From positions 1 through 8,961 of the forward strand of contig JAEZHQ010000102.1 in the NCBI GenBank assembly GCA_023416455.1: a DNA stretch of 8,961 nucleotides, written 5' to 3'. The notes beneath the pieces were generated by a model. It was not told the origin of the DNA, did no database searches, and worked only from the letters and a program-made list of their open reading frames with translations. Origin of the DNA: Pseudomonadota bacterium (GTDB taxonomy: Bacteria > Pseudomonadota > Alphaproteobacteria > Azospirillales > Azospirillaceae). Made by a program: the position numbers and the translations under genes. Shown here piece after piece: positions 1 through 6,158 of this stretch (the first letter of the stretch is position 1; every line of letters starts with the position of its first letter).

Positions 1-274
1 GCCAGCGCACCTCCGCCTGATCGATGGCCGCCGCGTCGGTCAGCAGGCGTTCGGCGAAGGCGTCCAGCGGGCGGGCGTCGCCGCGCGACACGCGTTCCAG
101 CGCGTCGGCGGCGCGCATGCGCACGCCGGCGTCCTCGGCGAACAGGCAGCCGACCAGTTCCGGCAGGCGCCCGGGGTCGGCGGCGACCGCCTCGGCGACC
201 GTGGGGGCGTCGCCGATGGTCCGGCGGTCGCCCAGCGCGAGGGCCTTCGCCAGATCGCTCCCGTTCTTGACCAT
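1..274 (-). CDS. HEAT-repeat-like protein, N-terminal part (cut by window edge)
   Basis: This reading frame starts at an ATG (complement of 272-274) and stays open to the left edge, giving the first 91 residues of a longer protein. The start is MVKNGSDLAKALALGD. The visible part is alanine- and leucine-rich and helical, with a stretch (LPELVGCLFAEDAGVRMRAA, then DALERV) that resembles one HEAT repeat: a helix, a DxxVRxRAADAL turn, and a second helix. HEAT-repeat proteins usually act as protein-binding scaffolds, so no specific activity can be assigned. Only 3 nt separate its ATG from the mfd stop codon and there is no strong ribosome binding site, so it is probably translated by re-initiation after mfd on the same transcript. 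I am confident it is a gene; the HEAT assignment is moderate. Confidence 0.75.
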   Translation of the reverse strand, partial: MVKNGSDLAKALALGDRRTIGDAPTVAEAVAADPGRLPELVGCLFAEDAGVRMRAADALERVSRGDARPLDAFAERLLTDAAAIDQAEVRW

Positions 275-277
275 CCG

Positions 278-3200
278 TTACCGCCGGCCGAAGGGGCGCG
301 CCGGGATGTTCCGGCCGAACTTGGAACCGGCCTTGATGGCGCTGGGCCGGGGCGGCGGCGGAGGGGGTGGCGGGGGCGGCGCTTCGCCCTTCGGCACCGC
401 CTCGCCCGCCGCCATGGCGGCGAGGTCCTTCATCAGCCGGTGCACGCCGCGCACGCGCTGGGCCTCGTCGGTCCAGTCGCGGGTGTAGACCAGCTTGTGG
501 TCGGGGCGCAGCTTCATCAGGCTCATCTGCTGGCTGATGTAGGTCAGCAGCTTGGCCGGCTCCGCGTAGCTGTTGTTGTGGAAGGTCAGCACCGCGCCCT
601 TCGGCCCGGCGTCCACCCGCTCCACCCCCGCCTGACGGCAGAGCTGCTTGATGGTCACCACGTCCAGCAGGTTCTCGACCTCGCTCGGCAGCTTGCCGAA
701 GCGGTCGATCAGTTCGGCGGCGAAGCCGTCCACCTCCGCCCGGTCCACCAGCTCCGCGATGCGGCGGTAGAGCGACAGGCGCACGGTCAGGTCGGTGACG
801 TAGCTTTCCGGGATCAGGACCGGGGTGCCCAGGTTGATCTGCGGCGTCCAGGCCTGCTGCTCCGCGCCCGCCGGCACCTGCCCGTCCATGCCGGCGCGGG
901 CGTTGGCCACGGCCTCCTCCAGCATGTGCTGGTAGAGCTCGACGCCGACCTCCTTGACGTGGCCGGACTGCTCCTCGCCCAGCAGGTTGCCGGCGCCACG
1001 GATGTCCATGTCGTGGCTGGCCAGCTGGAAGCCGGCGCCCAGGCTGTCCAGCGTCTCGATGACGTGCAGGCGCTGCTGCGCGGTGCCCGTCAGCGGCTTG
1101 TTCGGGGCGTAGGTCAGGTAGGCGTAGCCGCGCACCTTCGACCGGCCGACGCGGCCACGGATCTGGTAGAGCTGCGCGAGGCCGAACATGTCCGCGCGGT
1201 GCACGATCAGCGTGTTGGCGTTGGGGATGTCGATGCCGCTTTCGATGATGTTGGTCGCCAGCAGCACCTCGAACTTGCCCTCGTCGAAGGCGGTCATGAC
1301 GTCTTCGAGTTCGCTGGCCGGCATCTGGCCGTGGGCGGTGACCACCTTCACCTCCGGCACCAGCTCGCGCACGCGCTCGGCGACCTTGGGCAGATCCTCG
1401 ACGCGCGGGCAGACGTAGAAGGTCTGGCCGCCGCGATAATGCTCGCGCAGGATCGCTTCGCGGACGACGACCGGGTCGTAGGGCAGGACGAAGGTGCGCA
1501 CGGCCAGACGGTCCACCGGCGGGGTGGCGATCAGCGACAGTTCGCGCACGCCGCTCAGGGCCATTTGTAGGGTGCGCGGGATCGGCGTGGCGGTCAGGGT
1601 CAGGACGTGCACGTCGGCGCGCAGTTCCTTCAGCCGCTCCTTCTGCTTGACGCCGAAGTGCTGCTCCTCGTCCACGATGACCATGCCCAGGCGCTTGAAC
1701 TGCACGCCCTTGCCCAACAGGGCGTGGGTGCCGATGACGATGTCGGCGGTGCCCTCGGCCAGCTCCTGCTTGACCTTGGTCTGCTCCTTCGGCGTCACCA
1801 TGCGGGAGAGCTGCACCACGCGCAGCGGCAGGCCGGCGAAGCGCGTCGTGAAGGTCTTGAAGTGCTGGCGGGCCAGGAGTGTGGTGGGCACGACGACCGC
1901 GACCTGCTGGCCGCTCATCGCGACCATCAGGGCGGCGCGCAAGGCCACCTCCGTCTTGCCGAAGCCGACGTCGCCGCAGACGAGGCGGTCCATGGGACGG
2001 CCGGACGCCAGATCGCCGAAGACCTCCTCGATGGCCTTCAGCTGGTCCTCGGTCTCCGGGTAGGGGAAGCGGGCGGCGAATTCCTGGTAGATGCCCTCCG
2101 GCGTGTAGACCGGATCGGCGCGCTTCAGCATGCGCTCGGCGGCGATCTTCAGCAGCGCCTCGGCCATGTCCTTCAGGCGCTTCTTGACGCGGGCCTTGCG
2201 GCCCTGCCAGCCGGCGCCGCCCAGCTTGTCGAGCTGCGCGTGCGCGTCCTCCGACCCGTAGCGGGTCAGCACCTCGATGTTCTCGACGGGGACGTAGAGC
2301 TTGTCGCCGCCCTCGTAGATCAGGCGCAGGCAGTCGTGCGGCGCGCCGGAGACCTCCAGCGTTTCCAGCCCGTCGTAGCGGCCGATGCCGTGGTCCATGT
2401 GCACGACCAGATCGCCCGCCGTCAGGGCGGTGTGCTCGGCGATGAAGTTGGCGGCCTTGCGCTTCTTCTTGGCGGTGGGGCGGACGAGGCGGTCGCCGAG
2501 GATGTCCTGTTCGGTGATGACGGCGAGGTCGGCCGAGGTGAAGCCGTGCTCCAGCCCCAGCACCACCATGCCGGTGATGCCCCGGTCGAAGCGGCGCACC
2601 TCCGCGATGGTTTCGGCCGGCTCCAGCCCCTCGATCCCGTGGTCGCCCAGCACGGTCATCAGCCGGTCACGCGAGCCCGCCGAGTAGCCGGCCACCAGCA
2701 CCCGCCGCCCGTCGGCGCGGAGCGCCCGGATGTGGTCCTTCACCGCGTCGAAGACGTTCACGTCGGGGCGGTTGCGCTCCTCCGCGAAGTCGTGGCCGCG
2801 CCGTCCGCCGGCGTCCACCGTGCCCATGATGCCGGGCGGCGTGCCGAAGGGCTGAAGCTGCGCCACGGCGTGGGCGGCCAGAAGATCGTCCCAAGCCTGC
2901 GCGTCGAGGAACATCATGCCGACCGGCACCGGCTTGTAGACCGGGGAGCCCGCCCGTTTCTCGATGGTCATCATGCCTTCGCGCGAGGCGTGGAAGTCCA
3001 CCACCTGGGCGATGCGCGAATCGCGCGACTCCGTCGCCTGATGGTCCAGCGAGACGATGGCCCTGGGCATGTAGGACAGCACCGTGTCCATGGTCTCGTG
3101 GAACAGGGGCAGCCAGTGTTCCATGCCGCCGTACTTGCGCCCGGCGCTGATCGCCTCGTAGAGCGGGTCGTCGTCGGTGATGGCGCCGAACAGCTCGCGA

Positions 3201-3904
3201 TAGCCGGAGCGGAAACGGGCGATGCTCGCCTCGTCCAGGAAGACCTCGGACATCGGCTTCAGGTCGATGCCGTCGCGCTTGTCGGTGGTCCGCTGCGACA
3301 TGGGGTCGAAGCTGCGCACCGCCTCCAGCTCGTCGCCGAACAGGTCGAGGCGCAGCGGCTCCTCCGTGCCCGGCGGGAACAGGTCCACGATGCCGCCGCG
3401 AATGGCGAACTCGCCGGGTTCGCGCACCGTCTGGGCGCGGGTATAGCCGTTGTCGGCGAGGTAGCGCTGGAGCCGCTCCAGGTCGATGCGGTCGCGCACC
3501 TTGGCCGAGAAGACCGCGCTGCGGAAGGCGGCGCGCGGCGGCACCTTCTGCAAAACGGCGTTGACGGTGGTCAGCACCACCAGGGGACCGGAGTCGGCCT
3601 TGCGGTCGAGCAGGCGGGTCAGCGTGTCGATGCGCTTCGCCACGATGCCGCCGTTGGGCGACACGCGGTCGTAGGGCAGGCAGTCCCAGGCCGGGAACAG
3701 CAGACACTCCAGGTCCGGCGCGAAGAAGGCCAGCGCCTCCGCCATCAGGGCCGCGCGGGCGTCATCCAGGGCCACATGCAGCACGCCCGCCGCCCCCGCC
3801 CGCCGGGCGAGGTCGGAAAGCACGCGGGCGTCGTGTCCGTCCGGGGCGCCGCCGACGAGAAGGCGGCCGCCGCGTCCGGGTTGCAGCGGATCGAAACGGA
3901 CCAA
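278..3904 (-). CDS. mfd: Transcription-repair coupling factor Mfd
   Basis: Mfd is a DNA translocase that binds RNA polymerase stalled at a lesion, pushes it off and recruits UvrA for nucleotide excision repair. The 1208-residue protein has all expected parts in order. They are a UvrB-like N-terminus (GEFAIRGGIVDLFP near 164-177), a CarD-like RNA-polymerase-interaction domain (about 494-565, with HMDHGIGRYDGLE), and a RecG-like SF2 motor. The motor shows Walker A GDVGFGKTE (644-652), DEEQ box (745-748), TATPIPRT (771-778), IIESGIDIP (886-894) and motif VI QIRGRVGR (914-921). A RecG-like TRG segment follows (DIRGAGNLLGEEQSG, 967-981), then the C-terminal regulatory domain (about 1020-1130). It is slightly longer than E. 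coli Mfd (1148 aa), partly from a tail with ten consecutive prolines (1176-1185) followed by a basic end. The start is TTG; a TGAGG site 5 nt upstream overlaps the sdhE stop, indicating translational coupling. No truncation or frameshift is seen. Confidence 0.98.
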   Translation of the reverse strand: MVRFDPLQPGRGGRLLVGGAPDGHDARVLSDLARRAGAAGVLHVALDDARAALMAEALAFFAPDLECLLFPAWDCLPYDRVSPNGGIVAKRIDTLTRLLDRKADSGPLVVLTTVNAVLQKVPPRAAFRSAVFSAKVRDRIDLERLQRYLADNGYTRAQTVREPGEFAIRGGIVDLFPPGTEEPLRLDLFGDELEAVRSFDPMSQRTTDKRDGIDLKPMSEVFLDEASIARFRSGYRELFGAITDDDPLYEAISAGRKYGGMEHWLPLFHETMDTVLSYMPRAIVSLDHQATESRDSRIAQVVDFHASREGMMTIEKRAGSPVYKPVPVGMMFLDAQAWDDLLAAHAVAQLQPFGTPPGIMGTVDAGGRRGHDFAEERNRPDVNVFDAVKDHIRALRADGRRVLVAGYSAGSRDRLMTVLGDHGIEGLEPAETIAEVRRFDRGITGMVVLGLEHGFTSADLAVITEQDILGDRLVRPTAKKKRKAANFIAEHTALTAGDLVVHMDHGIGRYDGLETLEVSGAPHDCLRLIYEGGDKLYVPVENIEVLTRYGSEDAHAQLDKLGGAGWQGRKARVKKRLKDMAEALLKIAAERMLKRADPVYTPEGIYQEFAARFPYPETEDQLKAIEEVFGDLASGRPMDRLVCGDVGFGKTEVALRAALMVAMSGQQVAVVVPTTLLARQHFKTFTTRFAGLPLRVVQLSRMVTPKEQTKVKQELAEGTADIVIGTHALLGKGVQFKRLGMVIVDEEQHFGVKQKERLKELRADVHVLTLTATPIPRTLQMALSGVRELSLIATPPVDRLAVRTFVLPYDPVVVREAILREHYRGGQTFYVCPRVEDLPKVAERVRELVPEVKVVTAHGQMPASELEDVMTAFDEGKFEVLLATNIIESGIDIPNANTLIVHRADMFGLAQLYQIRGRVGRSKVRGYAYLTYAPNKPLTGTAQQRLHVIETLDSLGAGFQLASHDMDIRGAGNLLGEEQSGHVKEVGVELYQHMLEEAVANARAGMDGQVPAGAEQQAWTPQINLGTPVLIPESYVTDLTVRLSLYRRIAELVDRAEVDGFAAELIDRFGKLPSEVENLLDVVTIKQLCRQAGVERVDAGPKGAVLTFHNNSYAEPAKLLTYISQQMSLMKLRPDHKLVYTRDWTDEAQRVRGVHRLMKDLAAMAAGEAVPKGEAPPPPPPPPPPRPSAIKAGSKFGRNIPARPFGRR

Positions 3905-3909
3905 GGAAA

Positions 3910-3914
3910 CCTCA
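3910..3914 (-). promoter_or_regulatory. mfd ribosome binding site overlapping the sdhE stop codon
   Basis: On the minus strand TGAGG lies 5 nt before the TTG start of mfd, and its TGA is the stop codon of sdhE. This placement supports the TTG as the true start, since the next in-frame ATG is about 53 codons downstream and would remove conserved N-terminal sequence. It also implies that mfd translation depends on ribosomes finishing sdhE. Confidence 0.6.
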
Positions 3915-4202
3915 AGCCCCCTGACGGGGCGTGAACTTGAACATGGCCAGCAGGCGCATGACGTCGGTGTCGTGCTCGGCCGGCACCGGCTCGCGCCCGG
4001 TCATCCAGTTATAGAGATCGGGGTCGCTCAGTTCCAGAAGCGCCTCGTAACGGTCGAGCTGCGCCTGGTCGAAGCCCGGCACATGGGCGTCGGCGAAGCT
4101 GCCCATCAGAAGGTCCATCTCCCGCATGCCGCGGTGCCAGGACCGGAAGCGCAACCGCTTGCGCCGGTTCTCAAGGGGGTCGTCGGCCTGATCCACGTCC
4201 AT
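3912..4202 (-). CDS. sdhE: Succinate dehydrogenase flavinylation factor SdhE (DUF339/Sdh5 family)
   Basis: SdhE is a small cytoplasmic chaperone that promotes covalent attachment of FAD to the SdhA subunit of succinate dehydrogenase (and FrdA where present). The 96-residue product matches the family's usual length (about 80-100 aa). It carries the diagnostic motif RSWHRGMREMDLLMG (20-34), whose RGxxE core contacts the flavoprotein, and the second conserved block LLELSDPDLYNWMTGRE (55-71). The ATG at 4202 is the first start before the conserved region; a GGGAG lies very close upstream, so the ribosome binding site is poor. It is the first gene of the sdhE-mfd unit, with a 7-nt gap to mfd. The two products act in unrelated processes, so the link is probably positional and conserved rather than functional. 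Confidence 0.95.
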   Translation of the reverse strand: MDVDQADDPLENRRKRLRFRSWHRGMREMDLLMGSFADAHVPGFDQAQLDRYEALLELSDPDLYNWMTGREPVPAEHDTDVMRLLAMFKFTPRQGA

Positions 4203-4236
4203 GCTCCCAGCAGCGGAATGTCATCGCGTGGCCCGA

Positions 4237-4265
4237 CAGGTACCCGAACGCCCGGCGCGCCACAA
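4237..4265 (-). promoter_or_regulatory. Possible promoter for the sdhE-mfd operon
   Basis: On the minus strand a TTGTGG (-35-like, complement of 4260-4265) is followed after 17 nt by TACCTG (-10-like, complement of 4237-4242). Transcription would begin about 28 nt before the sdhE ATG. The -10 match is weak, as expected in GC-rich alphaproteobacteria, so this is a suggestion from spacing and position only. Confidence 0.25.
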
Positions 4266-4350
4266 GCGCCAGGGCGCGGCACCGCCGTCCGCCCGCGGCC
4301 GGCGGCGGCGGGACCCGGAACGTTCTTTCGGATGAGCGCGTCCCGAATGC

Positions 4351-4378
4351 ATCTTTGTCGTACGTGTACGAACAAGAT
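4351..4378. promoter_or_regulatory. 28-bp dyad, candidate operator
   Basis: Eleven of fourteen base pairs are symmetric about the centre between 4364 and 4365. The arms are ATCTT-nn-TCGTAC on the left and GTACGA-nn-AAGAT on the right, with GT at the centre; the inner 6-bp arms are perfect. There is no T-run, so it is not a terminator. A promoter-like pair overlaps it on the plus strand: TTGTCG at 4355-4360 and TACCGT at 4378-4383, with 17-nt spacing. A dimeric repressor bound here would block that promoter. Which protein binds is unknown; it is not a standard CRP (TGTGA-N6-TCACA) or FNR (TTGAT-N4-ATCAA) site. Confidence 0.5.
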
Positions 4379-4383
4379 ACCGT
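4355..4383 (+). promoter_or_regulatory. Possible sigma-70-type promoter for the RTX gene
   Basis: TTGTCG (4355-4360) and TACCGT (4378-4383) are separated by 17 nt. The -35 matches TTGACA at four of six positions, and the -10 has the key first, second and last bases. It sits in the locally AT-richer stretch. A weaker alternative just upstream is GGAAC (4317-4321) followed after 17 nt by CGTC, one base from the EcfG-type stress sigma pattern GGAAC-N16/17-CGTT. Both are pattern matches without experimental support. Confidence 0.3.
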
Positions 4384-4442
4384 TCGCCGGTCAAAGACAA
4401 ACGAAGTCTTCGACGCACGTCCGCACAGAACAGGTCCGTCGT

Positions 4443-4470
4443 CGACGTTTCGTTCTTCAAACGAACGTCG
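4443..4470 (+). repeat. Hairpin in the RTX-gene leader (11-bp stem, one bulge)
   Basis: The left arm CGACGTTTCGTT pairs with the right arm AACGAACGTCG, leaving a single bulged T and a 5-nt loop CTTCA. No T-run follows, so a normal intrinsic terminator is unlikely. It could be an operator at the DNA level or an RNA structure in the 5' leader of the RTX mRNA. Its last two bases are shared with the next hairpin. Confidence 0.5.
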
Positions 4471-4488
4471 CCGCCGGAAATGGCGGCG
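4469..4488 (+). repeat. Perfect 7-bp GC hairpin in the RTX-gene leader
   Basis: CGCCGCC (4469-4475) and GGCGGCG (4482-4488) are perfect inverted repeats around the 6-nt loop GGAAAT. It directly adjoins the preceding hairpin and shares C4469 and G4470 with it, so the two would stack or compete at their junction. GC-rich sequence makes chance stems common, so its significance is uncertain. Confidence 0.4.
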
Positions 4489-4590
4489 CGGCGGTTCGAC
4501 ACGCCCGCCGGGGACCGGGGCGGATCCGCGCCCGACGGGATCGGGCCTCCCGGGTTCCGGGGCCTGCGGAATCGGAGGAAGGAAACGGTC

Positions 4591-5274
4591 ATGGCGGACA
4601 TCCATGGAAGCAACCAGCCGGACACGCTGTTCGGGACGATGCGGGACGATCGGATCGACGGTCGGGGCGGGGACGACGTCCTGACCGGGCTCGGCGGCAG
4701 CGACCGCATCTTGGGCGGCGCCGGCAACGACACCATCCACGACGACGCGGTGGACGTCTTCCGGGACCCCTTCTATCCCGGCGGCGACGATCTGGTCTTC
4801 GGGGGGCCCGGCGACGACTTCATCCGGCTGTCCTTCGGGAACGACACCGCCGACGGCGGCGCCGGCAACGACACCATCCGCGACGACCTCGACACCGACG
4901 ACATCCTGGTGGGCGGCGCGGGGAACGACCTTCTGATCGACTTCTCGGGCGCCGACCTGTACCTGGGCGGCAGCGGCGACGACCGCATCGTCGACGGCCA
5001 TTTGATCATCACCGGCCCGGACGACGGCGCCGACCGCTACCTGTTCGAGCGGGTCCGCGGCGGCTTCGGCAACGACACCATCCTCGGTTTCGACCAGGGC
5101 TACGGCGACCGCATCGAGTTCCAGGGCTACCGGCCCTCCGACCTGCTGGCCCTGACGGAAACGGAGCGGGCCACCGTCTTCTCCTTCCGCGACGGCTCGC
5201 AGTTGACGGTCTACCAGGACGAACAGCAGATCCTCCACGGCATGACGCTCGGGCAGGATTATTTCTTCGTCTGA
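4591..5274 (+). CDS. Small RTX-type calcium-binding protein, probable type I secretion substrate
   Basis: The 227-residue acidic protein is built almost wholly of glycine/aspartate nonapeptides of the form GGxGxDxUx, which fold as a calcium-bound parallel beta-roll. Copies include GRGGDDVLT (25-33), GLGGSDRIL (33-41), GGAGNDTIH (42-50), GGPGDDFIR (71-79), GGAGNDTIR (89-97), GGAGNDLLI (108-116), GGSGDDRIV (126-134) and GGFGNDTIL (157-165). After about 165 there is a non-repeat C-terminal region ending DYFFV: an acidic residue followed by hydrophobic residues, like C-terminal signals of ABC (type I) secretion substrates. There is no N-terminal signal peptide and no enzymatic domain. The ATG at 4591 is chosen over an in-frame upstream start at 4480 because GGAGGAAGGA (4574-4583) ends 7 nt before it and the repeats begin directly after it. 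No transporter genes are nearby. The function is unknown; adhesion or a matrix role is possible. Confidence 0.85.
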   Translation: MADIHGSNQPDTLFGTMRDDRIDGRGGDDVLTGLGGSDRILGGAGNDTIHDDAVDVFRDPFYPGGDDLVFGGPGDDFIRLSFGNDTADGGAGNDTIRDDLDTDDILVGGAGNDLLIDFSGADLYLGGSGDDRIVDGHLIITGPDDGADRYLFERVRGGFGNDTILGFDQGYGDRIEFQGYRPSDLLALTETERATVFSFRDGSQLTVYQDEQQILHGMTLGQDYFFV

Positions 5275-5286
5275 AGCGGGCATGAG

Positions 5287-5302
5287 CCCCGGCGGGCCGG
5301 GG
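5287..5302. terminator. Possible bidirectional terminator hairpin between convergent genes
   Basis: CCCCGG (5287-5292) and CCGGGG (5297-5302) form a perfect 6-bp GC stem with loop CGGG, inside the 32-nt gap between the convergent RTX and regulator genes. Position and symmetry suit a two-way terminator, but there is no T-run on either side, so termination would be weak or need Rho. Confidence 0.4.
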
Positions 5303-5306
5303 ACGG

Positions 5307-6014
5307 TCACGGCCCGCCGCGCACGTCCTCGACCAGCCCCTCCAGCCGGCGCAGGTCGCGCACGACCAGCGCGTCGCTCCGCCGCTCCACCAGCCCTTCG
5401 CGGGCAAGGTCGCTCAGCACGCGGGCCACCGTTTCGCGCGTGGTGCTGACCCGGCTGGCGATGTCCGCGTGCACGGGGATGGGGGCGATGACGACGGCCT
5501 CGCCGTCGCGCCGGCCGCGCCGGGCCAGACGCAGCAGCTCGGCGTGGACGCGGTTGTTGGCCCCCAGCGTGGACAGCTCCATGATGCGGTCGGTGGTCAG
5601 CCGGACCACGCGGCACAGCCGCGTCATCACCGCGACCGCCAGCTCCGGGTGCCCGGTGACGAGGTCCCGGAAGGGGCCGGGGGCCAGGAAGGCGATCAGC
5701 GCCCCCTCGCCCAGGGCGGCCACGGAGGCCGAGCGCGGCAGGCCGTCGATGGCCGCCATCTCGCCCAGGAATCCCCCCGCCTCGATGTCGTCGAAGCTGA
5801 TCTCGCGCCCGGAGAGCGAATGGCTCAGCACCCTCACCCGCCCCTCGACCACGAAGACGACGTCGCGCGTCTCGCCCAGGTGATCGATGATCGGCTCGCC
5901 CGGCTGGAACCGGCGCCAGCGGCATCGCCGCGCCAGCGCCGCGCGCTCCCCCGGCGGCAGCGGGCGCAGCAGCTCGATCCCGTCGAGCGAGGGGGGGTGG
6001 GGGTCGGTTGCCAC
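5307..6014 (-). CDS. CRP/FNR-family transcriptional regulator with cyclic-nucleotide-binding domain
   Basis: The 235-residue product has the family layout: an N-terminal cNMP-binding beta-barrel (about 15-125), a dimerisation helix (about 125-155) and a C-terminal winged helix. The nucleotide pocket keeps GEMAAIDGLPRSASV (84-98), matching the Gly-Glu and Arg-Ser pairs that bind cAMP in E. coli CRP. The recognition helix TTRETVARVL (191-200) carries the Arg-Glu-xxx-Arg pattern that reads GTGA half-sites in CRP. The FNR-type N-terminal cysteine cluster is absent, so it is not an iron-sulfur oxygen sensor. The start is GTG at 6014, supported by AAGGAG (6024-6029) 9 nt upstream; an in-frame TTG at 6086 would add an unconserved 24-residue extension. 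It is transcribed alone, divergent from the small membrane protein gene and convergent with the RTX gene. Targets cannot be read from the sequence. Confidence 0.92.
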   Translation of the reverse strand: MATDPHPPSLDGIELLRPLPPGERAALARRCRWRRFQPGEPIIDHLGETRDVVFVVEGRVRVLSHSLSGREISFDDIEAGGFLGEMAAIDGLPRSASVAALGEGALIAFLAPGPFRDLVTGHPELAVAVMTRLCRVVRLTTDRIMELSTLGANNRVHAELLRLARRGRRDGEAVVIAPIPVHADIASRVSTTRETVARVLSDLAREGLVERRSDALVVRDLRRLEGLVEDVRGGP

Positions 6015-6096
6015 GGCGGGCCACTCCTTCGCGTGCGGGCAAAAGGATAGCGCCCTCCGCCAGAAGGGGAAATGGGCTGTAACCAAGGGGTGCCGC

Positions 6097-6109
6097 TAAC
6101 GTCTCGTTA
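6097..6109. promoter_or_regulatory. Short inverted repeat in a divergent intergenic region
   Basis: TAACG-TCT-CGTTA is a perfect 5-bp inverted repeat about midway between the divergent regulator and membrane protein genes. Related TAACC sequences lie on both sides (6080-6084 and 6108-6112). It could be an operator, possibly for autoregulation, but it is short enough to be chance. The 144-nt gap (6015-6158) holds nothing else I can support. Confidence 0.25.
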
Positions 6110-6158
6110 ACCCTGACCCCGGAGAAGGGAGGGCACGCAGACGGGAGTTCATCGAGCC

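Larger units (their letters stand above)
4203..4590. other. Gene-free divergent regulatory region between sdhE and the RTX gene
   Basis: No convincing protein-coding frame lies in these 388 nt. The part next to sdhE (to about 4320) is very GC-rich. From about 4320 to 4470 the base composition becomes clearly richer in A and T than anywhere else nearby, as in promoter and operator regions. That segment contains a 28-bp dyad (4351-4378), a repeated CAAACGAA (starting at 4398 and 4458) and two neighbouring hairpins (4443-4470 and 4469-4488). The RTX gene's ribosome binding site closes the region. If transcription starts near the dyad, the RTX mRNA has an untranslated leader of roughly 200 nt. 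Confidence 0.7.

Noticed and set aside
344..379. The G-rich/C-rich tract as a non-coding microsatellite or G-quadruplex element
   Set aside because: It lies wholly inside the mfd frame and encodes the proline run; the coding explanation is sufficient.
1607..3934. A 775-codon open frame on the plus strand opposite mfd
   Set aside because: It is the antisense shadow of mfd in GC-rich DNA. The product is low-complexity (Ala, Val, His, Asp, Gln-rich) with no domain, and mfd is unmistakable on the other strand.
4317..4342. An EcfG-like stress promoter (GGAAC-N17-CGTC)
   Set aside because: The -10 half has one mismatch and such matches are frequent by chance. It is kept only as an alternative in the RTX promoter entry.
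4480..4590. A 37-residue N-terminal extension of the RTX protein
   Set aside because: It is in frame but lacks a ribosome binding site, has unrelated Arg/Pro-rich composition, and contains the strong GGAGG site that serves the ATG at 4591.
4355..4684. A 109-codon frame starting at a TTG in the RTX leader
   Set aside because: It has a weak start, is Arg-rich, shows no family resemblance, overlaps the RTX gene in another frame, and runs through the dyad and hairpins.
4591..5274. The repeated GGCGGCGCCGGCAACGACACC-like DNA units in the RTX gene as a tandem repeat or CRISPR-like array
   Set aside because: The units encode the in-frame nonapeptide repeats of the RTX protein and diverge at synonymous positions. 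There is no spacer structure.
4171..6042. A 623-codon open frame on the minus strand covering the RTX gene and part of the regulator
   Set aside because: Its repetitive Val/Ala/Gly segments are the reverse image of the RTX repeats, and its other end is an alternative frame of the CRP-like gene. Both real genes have recognisable motifs and ribosome binding sites.
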